This document shows positions 24,375-33,049 of a stretch of DNA of 62,276 nt, piece after piece. The DNA lies in NCBI RefSeq assembly GCF_025821625.1, contig NZ_JACKSH010000250.1, positions 1 to 62,276 on the forward strand. Direction: 5' to 3'. Position 1 is the stretch's first letter. Each line of letters begins with the position of its first letter. This DNA comes from Mycolicibacterium pyrenivorans (GTDB lineage: Bacteria; Actinomycetota; Actinomycetes; Mycobacteriales; Mycobacteriaceae). The notes beneath the pieces are model-generated. The model was not told where the DNA came from, did not search any database, and saw only the letters and a program-made list of their open reading frames with translations. The position numbers and the translations under genes are program-made.

Positions 24375-25718
24375 TCAGCTCAGCTCGCGGTACCGGCGCA
24401 ACGCCTCGGCGCGCTCCCTGCCATGGTCGACGATGGGCTCCGGATAGCCGACAGGCCGGTGTGTGAGTTTGTGCACGTCGGCCGTGTCGTCCAGCCCGGC
24501 CAGCTCCGGCACCCAGCGCCGCACGTAGTCGCCCGATGGATCGAACTTCGCCCCCTGCGTCGTCGGGTTGAACACCCGGAAATACGGGGAGGCGTCGGTG
24601 CCGCTGCCCGCCGCCCACTGCCACCCGTGCTGGTTGTTGGCCATGTCGCCGTCGACCAGCTGCTCCAGAAACCACCGGGCGCCCCACTGCCAGGGCAGGT
24701 GCAGGTCCTTGACCAGAAACGACGCGACGATCATCCGCACCCGGTTGTGCATGAACCCGGTCTGGGCGAGCTGACGCATCCCGGCGTCGACGATCGGGAA
24801 GCCGGTGCGGCCGCTCTTCCATGCCTCGAAGGCCTGCTGCGCGTCGGCGTCGTCGTCCACCTCGATGCGGTCGAAGGACTTGTTCCAGTTCCATCACACG
24901 CTGTCGGGCCACTCGTGCACCACGGCGGCGTAGAAGTCGCGGAACGCCAGCTCGCGCAGGTAGGCCTGCGCATCCTTGCCCCGGCCCAGGTCCGCGGCCA
25001 GCGTGCGCGGATGGATGGTGCCGAACTTCAGGTGCGCCGACATCCGGCTGGTGCCGGGGAGGTCCGGGCGGTTGCGATTGTCGGCGTAACCGGAAAGGCC
25101 GGTGTTCAGGAACTGCTCCCATTGGCGGCGGGCCGCCCGTTCGCCTGCGGGCAGTTCGAGGGCCACGCCCGGGTCCGGGATGTCGGCGATGCCGGGACGC
25201 CCCGGCACGTCGGCCGGATCGATCCAGCGCGCCGCGTCCTTGCCCGACGCCGCCGGCGGGCGCCAGCCGTGCCTGCGCCAGGCGTCGTAGAACGGGGTGA
25301 ACACCTTGTACGGCGTGCCGTCACCCTTGGTGACCCGGCCCGGCGACACCAGATACGGCGACCCGGTCGCCACCAGCTCGACGTCACCGAGCGCGTCGCG
25401 CACCTGCTCGTCACGGCGACGTCCGAACGGCGTGAAATCGCCGGAGACGTGCACCGACGCCGCACCGATCGCCTTGGCCAGCGCGGGTACCCGGCTCTTC
25501 GGGTCGCCGCGGGTCACCAGCAGCCGGCCGCCGAGCCCGTCACGCAGGTCGCGCAGCGCGTCGTACAGGTACTGCAATCGGCGTGCACCCGCCGAGGCCT
25601 GCAAGCGCGGGTCCAGCACGTAGCAGGCCAGCACCTCGCCGTCGACGTCGGCGGCGGTCGACAGCGCGGGCAGGTCTTCGAGCCGCAGATCGCGACGGAA
25701 CCACAACACGGCGGGCAT
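24375..25718 (-). pseudogene. Deoxyribodipyrimidine photolyase interrupted by an in-frame UGA
   Basis: Full-length class I photolyase frame of 447 codons, but codon 275 (24894-24896) is TGA. The frame continues unchanged on both sides: upstream ends HEWPDSV, downstream resumes WNWNKSFDRIEV. One base change (minus-strand TGG to TGA) would explain it. The N-terminal part has the antenna-binding alpha/beta domain and GTSRMSAHLKFG; the C-terminal part has the FAD-binding GFMHNRVRMIVASFLVKDL and GDMANNQHGWQWAAG. The enzyme splits UV-induced cyclobutane dimers using light. The product as read would be truncated before most FAD contacts, so it is probably inactive; a sequencing error is possible. 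Confidence 0.85.
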
Positions 25719-25777
25719 GGCATTGATGCTGCCCGCAATCTCCGGTAGAGAAACAAGACACCGACGAGAGGCACCTG

Positions 25778-26653
25778 ATGCAGTTCTGGAGCGGCACCCC
25801 GTTCATGGAGGTCGCCGACGCGATCGCGGTCGCCAGGATGGTGGATGAGGCGGGCTATGACGGGATCATCTGTGCCGACCACCTGATCTACCCGCGGGAG
25901 CTGAAATCGCTGTATCCCGATTCACCCACGCAGAAGCCGCCATGGTCACCGGACACCGGCTGGCCGGATCCCTGGGTGCTGACCGGCGCGATGGCCGCGG
26001 TCACGACGCGGCTGCGGTTCTCGAATGCGGTCTACATCGCGCCGGCGCGTCCGCTGCTCGAGGTCGCCAAGCAGGTGGCCACCGCGTCCGTCATCTCCGG
26101 TGGGCGGGTGTCGCTCGGGGTCGGCGTCGGCTGGATGCGCGAAGAATACGAGCTGCTCGGGCAGGACTTCCGGACCCGAGGCAAGCGCCTCGACGAGATG
26201 ATCCCGGCGCTGCGGGCGCTGTGGGGCGGGGGTTGGGTGTCGTGGAGCGGCGAGCACTACCAGGTTCCCGAGATGATGATCGAACCCCACCCGCCGGGGC
26301 CGGTGCCGATCCTGTGCGGTGGCGAATCCGAGGCCGCGCTGCGCCGCGCGGCGCGCTTGTGTGACGGTTGGGTCGGCTACGCCTACGCGTGGGACGACGC
26401 CGTCGGGTACGCCCGGCGACTCGGCGCGTTACGGCGCGAGTACGGGCGGCAGGACGAGCCGTTCGACATCCTGCTCGCGCTGCTCGAACCCCCGAGCCCG
26501 GACCTCTACAAGCGCGCCGAGGATGAAGGCATCACGGCGGTGATGTGCGCGCCGTGGATGGGCGCCGAGGGCACGCGCACCGGTGGCGTCGATCGATTCC
26601 GGGGTCCCATCGAGCGGTTCGCCGAGACCGTCATCGCCAAGGTCAACGCCTGA
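25778..26653 (+). CDS. LLM-class (F420-type) flavin-dependent oxidoreductase
   Basis: 291 residues. MQFWSGTPFMEVADA starts at ATG 25778 with GAGAGG 7 bases upstream. Family features are GIICADHLIYP, SGGRVSLGVGVGWMREEYEL (about 109-128), and PVPILCGGESEAALRRAA. Members of this type are usually F420-dependent in mycobacteria. The neighbour downstream is a PuuE-type deacetylase 25 bases away on the same strand, and the photolyase gene is divergent. The substrate is unknown. Confidence 0.85.
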   Translation: MQFWSGTPFMEVADAIAVARMVDEAGYDGIICADHLIYPRELKSLYPDSPTQKPPWSPDTGWPDPWVLTGAMAAVTTRLRFSNAVYIAPARPLLEVAKQVATASVISGGRVSLGVGVGWMREEYELLGQDFRTRGKRLDEMIPALRALWGGGWVSWSGEHYQVPEMMIEPHPPGPVPILCGGESEAALRRAARLCDGWVGYAYAWDDAVGYARRLGALRREYGRQDEPFDILLALLEPPSPDLYKRAEDEGITAVMCAPWMGAEGTRTGGVDRFRGPIERFAETVIAKVNA

Positions 26654-26678
26654 GCGACAGTCCTGCCAGAATGCCTGC

Positions 26679-27599
26679 ATGACGCTGGGGCCTGCCGAGA
26701 GCTATCCGCGGGACATGGTCGGCTACGGCCCGCACCCACCGCACCCACAGTGGCCGGGCGACGCCAAGGTCGCGGTGCAGTTCGTGCTCAACTACGAGGA
26801 GGGCGCGGAGAACAACGTCATGCACGGCGATGCGGCCTCGGAGACATTCCTCTCGGAGATCATTGGCGCCCAGCCCTTTCCGAACCGCCACATGAGCATG
26901 GAGTCGCTGTACGAGTACGGCTCCCGGGCGGGGCTGTGGCGGGTGCTGCGGGCGTTCGACCGCCGCGGCCTGCCGCTGACGATCTTCGGCGTGGCGATGG
27001 CGCTTGCCCGAAATCCGGAGGCGGTCGCCGCTTTCACGGAGCGCGGCGACGAGATCGCCTGCCACGGCCTGCGGTGGATCAGTTATCAACTCGTCGAACC
27101 CGAGATCGAGCGCACGCATCTCACCGCAGCGGTGGAGTTGATGACCGAGGTGACGGGTGCGGCCCCGCTTGGCTGGTACACAGGGCGCGACTCGCCGCAC
27201 ACCAGACGACTGGTCGTGGAGCACGGCGGTTTCCTCTACGACTCGGACTCCTACGCCGACGATCTGCCGTACTGGACGCGGGTCGCCGGCACCGACCACC
27301 TCGTCGTGCCGTACACGCTCGACACCAACGACATGCGGTTCGCGATCGCCGGGGGCTTTCCCAGCGGTGACGAGTTCTTCACCCACCTGCGCGACGCATT
27401 CGACGTGCTGTATGCCGAAGGTGTCGCTGGCGCTCCGAAGATGCTGTCGGTCGGCCTGCACTGCCGCCTGGCGGGCAGGCCCGCGCGCACCGCCGCGCTG
27501 GAACGCTTCCTCGACCACGTGCAGACCCATGACCACGTGTGGGTGGCCCGACGCGTCGACATCGCCCGGCACTGGATCGAGCACTTCCGGCCCGGCTGA
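26679..27599 (+). CDS. PuuE-type polysaccharide-deacetylase-fold hydrolase (allantoinase-like)
   Basis: 306 residues. The N-terminal signature VQFVLNYEEGAENNVMHGDA followed by SETFLSEI and a downstream GLPLTIFGVAMALARNPE resembles PuuE/cyclic-imidase members of the NodB-fold family. EIACHGLRWI (the metal-site helix), GWYTGRDSPHTRRLV and DSYADDLPYW follow. PuuE proteins hydrolyse allantoin; related members act on other cyclic imides, so the substrate is uncertain. ATG 26679 lies 6 bases after CAGAAT, consistent with leaderless transcription, although it is also close behind the LLM gene. A strong hairpin follows its stop. Confidence 0.75.
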   Translation: MTLGPAESYPRDMVGYGPHPPHPQWPGDAKVAVQFVLNYEEGAENNVMHGDAASETFLSEIIGAQPFPNRHMSMESLYEYGSRAGLWRVLRAFDRRGLPLTIFGVAMALARNPEAVAAFTERGDEIACHGLRWISYQLVEPEIERTHLTAAVELMTEVTGAAPLGWYTGRDSPHTRRLVVEHGGFLYDSDSYADDLPYWTRVAGTDHLVVPYTLDTNDMRFAIAGGFPSGDEFFTHLRDAFDVLYAEGVAGAPKMLSVGLHCRLAGRPARTAALERFLDHVQTHDHVWVARRVDIARHWIEHFRPG

Positions 27600-27616
27600 C
27601 GGTTCCGGGACGAGGA

Positions 27617-27652
27617 ATCCCCCGCACGGCCGGGGGGAAAGGTGCGGGGGAT
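27617..27652. terminator. Bidirectional hairpin terminator
   Basis: Perfect 11-bp arms ATCCCCCGCAC (27617-27627) and GTGCGGGGGAT (27642-27652) with a 14-base loop. It lies between the convergent PuuE-like gene and the MPT70-like gene and suits both directions. There is no U-run, as is common for mycobacterial terminators. Confidence 0.75.
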
Positions 27653-27675
27653 CCTCTGTCGGTGGGCGGATACCG

Positions 27676-28269
27676 CTACGCCGCCGGCGGCATCAGCACG
27701 GTGTCGATCAGGTACACCGTGGCGTTGGCGGTCTGCACGCCGCCGCATGCCACAGAGGCGTCGTTGACCATGAGCTGGCCGGGATGCCCGGTGACGGTGA
27801 CCTCACCGCCCTGGACCGTCTTGTGGGTGCCCACCACCTGCGACGGGTCCGCCTGTCCCGGAACCACATGGTAGGTCAGGATATTCGTCAACAACGGCGC
27901 GTCGGTCTTGAGTTGCTCGATGGTCGCGGGATCGATCTTGGCGAACGCCTCGTCCGTCGGCGCGAACACCGTGAACTCACCGCCGTTGAGGGTGTCGACC
28001 AGGTTGACCTCTGGATTCAGTTGTCCTGAAACCGCTTTGGTGAGGGTGGTCAGCAGCGGGTTGTTCGACGCCGCCACCGCGACGGGCGCCATCGACATGC
28101 CCTGGACCGAGCCCGGGCCGTCAGGTACCTGCTGGACGTAGGCCCCACACGCCGGTCCCACAGGCGCGGCGCCGGCGGTCGCTGCCGATCCCAGAGTGAG
28201 CCCGACCGCGGCGGCGACCGCAAATCCCGCTCCCGTCAAGGCTTTTGCGTTCACGCTTCGATAAACCAT
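27676..28269 (-). CDS. Secreted fasciclin-domain protein, MPT70-like
   Basis: 197 residues. A signal peptide covers about residues 1-33 (ALTGAGFAVAAAVGLTLG, cleavage near AGAAP); there is no lipobox Cys, so the mature protein is released. One fasciclin (FAS1) domain follows, with the H1 box VDTLNGGEFTVFAPTDEAFA and the H2 region LTYHVVPGQ. Cys near the start and near the end (VACGG) could form a disulphide, as in MPT70. The ATG at 28269 has AAGGGA upstream. Its promoter matches CCATCC-N15-CCGAAT (28342-28368 on the minus strand), the SigK-type sequence, as for M. tuberculosis mpt70. It follows the MPT83-like gene in tandem. Confidence 0.9.
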   Translation of the reverse strand: MVYRSVNAKALTGAGFAVAAAVGLTLGSAATAGAAPVGPACGAYVQQVPDGPGSVQGMSMAPVAVAASNNPLLTTLTKAVSGQLNPEVNLVDTLNGGEFTVFAPTDEAFAKIDPATIEQLKTDAPLLTNILTYHVVPGQADPSQVVGTHKTVQGGEVTVTGHPGQLMVNDASVACGGVQTANATVYLIDTVLMPPAA

Positions 28270-28341
28270 ATCCGCGAGTTCCCTTCGATCCGTCGACCGG
28301 CTGTGTCGGCCACTGGTGTGTTGTGCGTGCTTACATCCGGT

Positions 28342-28368
28342 ATTCGGCGCCGATGGCCCGGCGGATGG
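28342..28368 (-). promoter_or_regulatory. SigK-type promoter of the MPT70-like gene
   Basis: On the minus strand CCATCC (28368-28363), 15 bases, CCGAAT (28347-28342). Same elements and the same spacing as at 29210-29236. The 5' UTR would be about 65 bases. Confidence 0.7.
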
Positions 28369-28425
28369 GTGGTGGCGCGAGAATTTCTGCCCGGCGCAAC
28401 GGAATTGGCCGGCGGTCAGCGCAGA

Positions 28426-28458
28426 ATCCCCCGGACACGCCGAGGCGTGCCGGGGGAT
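28426..28458. terminator. Hairpin terminator between the two fasciclin genes
   Basis: ATCCCCCGG (28426-28434) pairs with CCGGGGGAT (28450-28458), and CACGC (28436-28440) with GCGTG (28445-28449), leaving a 4-base loop and one bulge. It sits after the stop of the MPT83-like gene (read leftward). Confidence 0.7.
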
Positions 28459-28475
28459 CCGGGTGGCTGTGCCGA

Positions 28476-29156
28476 TCAGCTGGCCGGCGGCATGAGCACC
28501 GTGTCGATCATGTAGACCGTCGCGTTCGCGGTGGTCACCCCACCGCACACCAGTGCGGCGTCGTTGACCTTGAGGTCGTTACCCGCGCCGGTCACGTTCA
28601 GGGTCGCACCCTGCACCGTCGCGTGCTCGCCCGCAACCTGATCCGGGGCCGCCTGCCCTGGCACCACGTGATAGGTCAGGATGCTGGTCAGCAGGTCGGA
28701 ATCGGTCTTGAGCGTCTCGATCGTGGCGGGGTCGATCTTGGCGAACGCGTCGTCGGTCGGCGCGAACACGGTGAACTCACCGCCGTTGAGGGTGTCGACG
28801 AGGTTGACGTCCGGGTTGAGCTGACCCGACAGCGCCTGGGTCAGCGTGGTGAGCATCGGGTTGTTGGACGCCGCAACGGTCACCGGGTCCTGTGCCATGC
28901 CCGACACCGATCCCGGTCCCTCCGGGACCTGCTCCGCGTAGGCCGCGCACCCCGTGCCGATGAGGTTGGCTGCGGGGTCGGCCATCGCGCTGGTGGGCGA
29001 GGGGGCAGCCGAGGCCGTGGTCTCCGCGGCGGCCGACGTGGTGGTGGCGGTGTCGGAGGCCTCCGAGGTGCTGTCGCTGGAACAGGCGGCCACTCCGAAT
29101 ATGGCGACCGCCGCCAGGCCTGCCGCGGCAACCGACTTCCGGCGAACTGTGTTCAT
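28476..29156 (-). CDS. Fasciclin-domain lipoprotein, MPT83-like
   Basis: 226 residues from ATG 29156 (MNTVRRKSVAAAGLAAVAIF). The lipobox VAAC gives a lipidated Cys near residue 25, followed by a Ser/Thr/Ala-rich linker (about 26-68) and one FAS1 domain with VDTLNGGEFTVFAPTDDAFA and LTYHVVPGQ. The mature protein should be anchored in the cell envelope, as MPT83 is. GGGGAAG precedes the ATG. It is the first gene of the fasciclin pair and is divergent from dxr. The promoter matches the SigK consensus. The DipZ gene that separates the two fasciclin genes in M. tuberculosis is missing here. Confidence 0.92.
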   Translation of the reverse strand: MNTVRRKSVAAAGLAAVAIFGVAACSSDSTSEASDTATTTSAAAETTASAAPSPTSAMADPAANLIGTGCAAYAEQVPEGPGSVSGMAQDPVTVAASNNPMLTTLTQALSGQLNPDVNLVDTLNGGEFTVFAPTDDAFAKIDPATIETLKTDSDLLTSILTYHVVPGQAAPDQVAGEHATVQGATLNVTGAGNDLKVNDAALVCGGVTTANATVYMIDTVLMPPAS

Positions 29157-29209
29157 CACTTCCCCATCCCTTCGCGGACGGACACCGTTGCCCGTCCTGT
29201 TCATGTGAC

Positions 29210-29236
29210 ATTCGGTTCGGGGCGACCACCGGATGG
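29210..29236 (-). promoter_or_regulatory. SigK-type promoter of the MPT83-like gene
   Basis: On the minus strand CCATCC (29236-29231), 15 bases, CCGAAT (29215-29210), 54 bases upstream of ATG 29156. CCATCC and CCGAAT are the -35 and -10 elements known for M. tuberculosis SigK targets such as mpt70 and mpt83. Confidence 0.72.
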
Positions 29237-29251
29237 GCACCAGCGGCATGC

Positions 29252-29272
29252 GTCACATTCGTGTCACATTCG
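29252..29272. repeat. Direct repeat upstream of the SigK-type promoter
   Basis: GTCACATTCG at 29252-29261 and again at 29263-29272, an 11-bp period, close to one helical turn. It lies upstream of the -35 of the MPT83-like gene and could be an activator or regulator site. Confidence 0.5.
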
Positions 29273-29302
29273 CGACGGGGACCCGCCGGCCGCGCCGACT
29301 CG

Positions 29303-29333
29303 TTGCGGTGCAGCACCGGAGCCCGGGCACAAT
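29303..29333 (+). promoter_or_regulatory. Leaderless promoter of dxr
   Basis: CACAAT (29328-29333) lies 6 bases upstream of the GTG at 29340. A weak TTGCGG at 29303-29308 gives a 19-base spacer. This spacing places the transcript start at or next to the start codon. Confidence 0.5.
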
Positions 29334-29339
29334 GAAGCG

Positions 29340-30545
29340 GTGACCCGATCCGGTGAGACGCAGCAGCGGGACAGGGTGCGTGTACTGATCCTGGGCAGTA
29401 CCGGCTCGATCGGGACCCAGGCGCTCGACGTCATCGCCGCCAACCCCGAGCGTTTCGAGGTCGTCGGGCTGGCCGCCGGTGGCGGAAACACCGACCTCCT
29501 GTCGCAGCAGCGCGCGCTGACCGGTGTGACGAACATCGCGGTCGCCGACCCCGCCGCTGCCGACGTCGTCGGCGACGTCACGTTCTCCGGCCCGGACGCG
29601 GTCACCCGGCTGGTCGAGACCACCGCCGAAACGGCCGGGGTCGACGTGGTGCTCAACGCGCTGGTGGGCGCGCTCGGTCTCAAACCCACACTGGCGGCGC
29701 TGGCCACCGGCGCCCGGCTGGCACTGGCCAACAAGGAGTCCCTCGTGGCGGGCGGGCCGCTGGTGCTCAAGGCGGCCGCGCCCGGGCAGATCGTCCCCGT
29801 CGACTCCGAGCACTCCGCGCTGGCGCAGTGCCTGCGCGGCGGCACCGCCGACGAGGTCGCCAAGCTGGTGCTGACCGCGTCGGGTGGGCCGTTCCGCGGC
29901 TGGCCCGCGGAGCGCCTCGAGCACGTCACGCCCGAACAGGCAGGCGCACATCCCACCTGGTCGATGGGACCGATGAACACGCTGAACTCGGCGTCACTGG
30001 TCAACAAGGGCCTCGAACTCATCGAGACGCACCTGCTCTTCGGGGTCGACTACGACCGCATCGACGTCGTCGTGCACCCGCAGTCGATCGTGCACTCGAT
30101 GGTGACGTTCGTCGACGGCTCGACGCTGGCGCAGGCGAGCCCTCCCGACATGAAACTGCCGATCGCGCTGGCGCTGGGTTGGCCCGCCAGGGTCGCCGGC
30201 GCCGCCTCGGCCTGCGATTTCACCATGGCCTCGAGCTGGGAGTTCGAACCGCTGGACAACGACGTGTTCCCGGCGGTCGACCTCGCCCGGGACGCCGGCC
30301 GGGGCGGCGGATGCCTGACCGCGGTCTACAACGCCGCGAACGAAGAAGCCGCGGCGGCCTTCCTCGACGGGCGCATCCCGTTCCCGGCGATCGTGCGGAC
30401 CATCGCCGACGTGCTGCGCGCTGCCGACCAGTGGGCGTGCGAACCAGCTACCGTGGAGGATGTGCTCGACGCGCAGGATTGGGCCCGCGACCGGGCTCGG
30501 CGTGCGGTCGAGCGTGATTACGCAGGTACCGGGAAAACCCAGTAG
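29340..30545 (+). CDS. dxr: 1-deoxy-D-xylulose 5-phosphate reductoisomerase (Rv2870c homologue)
   Basis: 401 residues. The NADPH motif LGSTGSIGTQ lies near residues 18-27, followed by LANKESLVAGG, VDSEHSA and the substrate-binding loop with SMGPMNTLNSASLVNKG and VVHPQSIVHSMV. It catalyses the second step of the MEP pathway to isoprenoids in the cytosol and is the fosmidomycin target. The GTG at 29340 is chosen because the -10-like CACAAT is 6 bases upstream and because the long upstream frame has no Dxr similarity. It precedes rip1 and ispG, the same order as in M. tuberculosis. Confidence 0.97.
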   Translation: MTRSGETQQRDRVRVLILGSTGSIGTQALDVIAANPERFEVVGLAAGGGNTDLLSQQRALTGVTNIAVADPAAADVVGDVTFSGPDAVTRLVETTAETAGVDVVLNALVGALGLKPTLAALATGARLALANKESLVAGGPLVLKAAAPGQIVPVDSEHSALAQCLRGGTADEVAKLVLTASGGPFRGWPAERLEHVTPEQAGAHPTWSMGPMNTLNSASLVNKGLELIETHLLFGVDYDRIDVVVHPQSIVHSMVTFVDGSTLAQASPPDMKLPIALALGWPARVAGAASACDFTMASSWEFEPLDNDVFPAVDLARDAGRGGGCLTAVYNAANEEAAAAFLDGRIPFPAIVRTIADVLRAADQWACEPATVEDVLDAQDWARDRARRAVERDYAGTGKTQ

Positions 30546-30599
30546 ACATCTCAGAACACCACTCGGAAGACATCTCGGAAGACAAGGACTGGCCGCCAC

Positions 30600-31814
30600 A
30601 TGATGTTCGCGCTCGGCATCGTGCTCTTCGCACTCGCCATCCTGCTGTCGGTCGCGCTGCACGAATGCGGCCACATGTGGGTCGCGCGAGCGACCGGGAT
30701 GAAGGTGCGCCGTTACTTCGTCGGCTTCGGTCCCACGCTGTGGTCCACACGAAGGCCCAACAGGCTGGGGGAGACCGAGTACGGCGTCAAGGCCGTCCCG
30801 CTGGGCGGCTTCTGCGACATCGCGGGCATGACGTCGGTCGAGGAGCTCACTCCCGACGAGCGTCCCTACGCGATGTACAGGCAGAAGACGTGGAAGCGGG
30901 TCTCCGTGCTGGCCGCCGGGCCCGCCATGAACTTCGTCATCGGCCTGGTGTTGATCTACGCGATCGCGGTGATCTGGGGCCTGCCCAACCTGCATCCGCC
31001 GACGACCGCCATCGTCGGCGAGACCGGTTGCGTCGCAGCACAGGTCAGCAAGGACAGTGTGGCCGAATGCTCGGGTCCCGGCCCGGCCGCTGAAGCGGGG
31101 ATTCGTGCCGGCGATGTGATCGTCAAGGTCGGCGACACACCGGTGAGCACCTTCGACGAGGCCCGCACGGCGCTGCAGAAGTCGTCGGGACCCACGCTGG
31201 TCGGCTACGAACGTGACGGTGAACAGCTCAGCTCGGTGGTCAACGTCACGCAGACCAAGCGCTTCACCGGCGAGGGCGACGAGATCACCACGGTGGGGGC
31301 CATCGGGATCGCCGCGGCCTACTTCGGGCCGACGCAGTACAACCCGCTCTCCGCGGTGCCCGGCACGTTCGCGTTCACCGGTGACCTCGCCGTGGAACTG
31401 GGCAAGGCGCTGGCCAAGATCCCGACCAAGGTCGGCGCCCTGGTGCACTCCATCGGCGGCGGGGAGCGCGATCCAGAGACGCCGATCAGCGTCGTCGGTG
31501 CCAGCATCATCGGCGGCGACACCGTCGACCACGGGCTGTGGGTGGCGTTCTGGTTCTTCCTGGCCCAGCTGAACTTCGTTCTGGGGGCGATCAACCTGGT
31601 GCCGCTGCTCCCGTTCGACGGCGGCCACATCGCGATCGCCGTGTTCGAGAAGATTCGCAACCTGTTCCGGTCGGCGCGCGGCATGGTGGCCGCCGCGCCG
31701 GTCAATTACCTCAAGCTGATGCCCGCCACCTATGTCGTGCTGGTCCTGGTGTCCGGCTACATGCTGTTGACCGTCACCGCCGACCTGGTCAACCCCATCA
31801 GACTTTTCCAGTAG
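30600..31814 (+). CDS. rip1: Site-2 intramembrane metalloprotease Rip1 (Rv2869c homologue)
   Basis: 404 residues. The zinc motif HECGH (21-25) lies in the first membrane helix (FALAILLSVAL just before). A PDZ region is near residues 150-220 (PAAEAGIRAGDVIVKVGDTP), and the second catalytic motif is LLPFDGGH in helix 3 near 337-344, followed by another helix at the C-terminus. Rip1 cleaves membrane anti-sigma factors and other substrates in regulated proteolysis; in M. tuberculosis these include anti-SigK, -SigL and -SigM. That is of interest because SigK-type promoters lie just upstream. Two ATGs (30600, 30603) adjoin. Confidence 0.96.
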   Translation: MMFALGIVLFALAILLSVALHECGHMWVARATGMKVRRYFVGFGPTLWSTRRPNRLGETEYGVKAVPLGGFCDIAGMTSVEELTPDERPYAMYRQKTWKRVSVLAAGPAMNFVIGLVLIYAIAVIWGLPNLHPPTTAIVGETGCVAAQVSKDSVAECSGPGPAAEAGIRAGDVIVKVGDTPVSTFDEARTALQKSSGPTLVGYERDGEQLSSVVNVTQTKRFTGEGDEITTVGAIGIAAAYFGPTQYNPLSAVPGTFAFTGDLAVELGKALAKIPTKVGALVHSIGGGERDPETPISVVGASIIGGDTVDHGLWVAFWFFLAQLNFVLGAINLVPLLPFDGGHIAIAVFEKIRNLFRSARGMVAAAPVNYLKLMPATYVVLVLVSGYMLLTVTADLVNPIRLFQ

Positions 31815-31822
31815 GAGAGTTC

Positions 31823-32992
31823 ATGACGATGTCCATCGGGCTGGGAATGCCGGCGCCACCTGCGCCGACGTTGGCCCCCCGCCGCAAGACGCGCCAGCTG
31901 ATGGTGCGCGATGTCGGTATCGGCAGCGATCACCCCATCGCGGTGCAGTCGATGTGCACCACCAAGACGCATGACATCAACGCCACGCTGCAGCAGATCG
32001 CCGAGCTGACCGCGTCGGGCTGTGACATCGTCCGGGTGGCGTGCCCCCGCCAGGAGGACGCCGACGCCCTGGCCACCATCGCGAAGAAGTCGAAGATCCC
32101 GGTGATCGCCGACATCCACTTCCAGCCCAAGTACATCTTCGCCGCCATCGACGCCGGATGCGCGGCCGTGCGCGTCAACCCGGGCAACATCAAGGAGTTC
32201 GACGGCCGGGTCAAGGAGGTCGCCAAAGCGGCCACGGCGGCGGGCATCCCGATCCGCATCGGGGTCAACGCCGGCTCGCTGGACAAGCGCTTCATGGAGA
32301 AGTACGGCAAGGCCACGCCGGAGGCGCTGGTGGAGTCGGCGCTGTGGGAGGCCTCGCTGTTCGAGGAACACGGCTTCGGCGACATCAAGATCAGCGTCAA
32401 GCACAACGATCCCGTCGTCATGGTCGCCGCATACGAATTGCTGGCCTCCAAGAGCGACTACCCCCTGCACCTGGGCGTCACCGAGGCCGGTCCCGCCTTC
32501 CAGGGCACCATCAAGTCCGCCGTCGCCTTCGGCGCGCTGCTGTCCAAAGGGATCGGCGACACCATCCGGGTGTCCCTGTCGGCCCCGCCCGCCGAGGAGG
32601 TGAAGGTCGGCAACCAGATCCTCGAGTCGCTGAACCTGCGGCCGCGCGGCCTGGAGATCGTGTCGTGCCCGTCGTGCGGGCGCGCTCAGGTCGACGTCTA
32701 CACGTTGGCGAACGAGGTGACGGCCGGACTCGAGGGCATGGAGGTGCCGTTGCGGGTCGCGGTGATGGGCTGTGTGGTCAACGGACCCGGCGAGGCCCGC
32801 GAAGCCGACCTCGGCGTGGCCTCCGGAAACGGCAAGGGACAGATCTTCGTCAAAGGCGAGGTCATCAAGACCGTGCCGGAAGCCCTCATCGTCGAGACGC
32901 TCATCGAGGAGGCGCTGCGGCTCGCCGAGAAAATCGGGGCGGAACGCGGCTCAGATGATGGCACCGGTTCGCCTATTGTGACCGTAAGCTGA
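31823..32992 (+). CDS. ispG: 4-hydroxy-3-methylbut-2-enyl diphosphate synthase (IspG/GcpE; Rv2868c homologue)
   Basis: 389 residues. The C-terminal iron-sulfur part has SCPSCGRAQVDVY and MGCVVNGPGEA, which supply the three Cys ligands of the [4Fe-4S] cluster. The N-terminal TIM-barrel part includes IAVQSMCTTKT and IADIHFQPKY. It converts methylerythritol cyclodiphosphate to HMBPP, the penultimate MEP step. The ATG at 31823 has GTAGGAGAG just upstream. It is separated from rip1 by 8 bases, so both MEP genes (dxr, ispG) and rip1 form an operon. Confidence 0.97.
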   Translation: MTMSIGLGMPAPPAPTLAPRRKTRQLMVRDVGIGSDHPIAVQSMCTTKTHDINATLQQIAELTASGCDIVRVACPRQEDADALATIAKKSKIPVIADIHFQPKYIFAAIDAGCAAVRVNPGNIKEFDGRVKEVAKAATAAGIPIRIGVNAGSLDKRFMEKYGKATPEALVESALWEASLFEEHGFGDIKISVKHNDPVVMVAAYELLASKSDYPLHLGVTEAGPAFQGTIKSAVAFGALLSKGIGDTIRVSLSAPPAEEVKVGNQILESLNLRPRGLEIVSCPSCGRAQVDVYTLANEVTAGLEGMEVPLRVAVMGCVVNGPGEAREADLGVASGNGKGQIFVKGEVIKTVPEALIVETLIEEALRLAEKIGAERGSDDGTGSPIVTVS

Positions 32993-32998
32993 CATCAG

Positions 32999-33015
32999 AC
33001 CCCCCGGGTGGGGGT
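32999..33015. terminator. Short GC-rich hairpin after ispG
   Basis: ACCCCC (32999-33004) and GGGGGT (33010-33015) with a 5-base loop, 7 bases after the ispG stop. It is a weak terminator or attenuator ahead of the acetyltransferase gene. Confidence 0.35.
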
Positions 33016-33049
33016 TGGCTGCTCAGGGTATGTCGCAGAAAGAGTCCAG

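Noticed and set aside
24894..24896. UGA in photolyase as selenocysteine or readthrough codon
   Set aside because: The expected residue is Trp, no Sec machinery signal or hairpin is visible, and mycobacteria do not recode UGA as Trp.
28245..29339. 365-codon upstream extension of dxr
   Set aside because: It runs antisense to two fasciclin genes; Dxr similarity begins right after GTG 29340.
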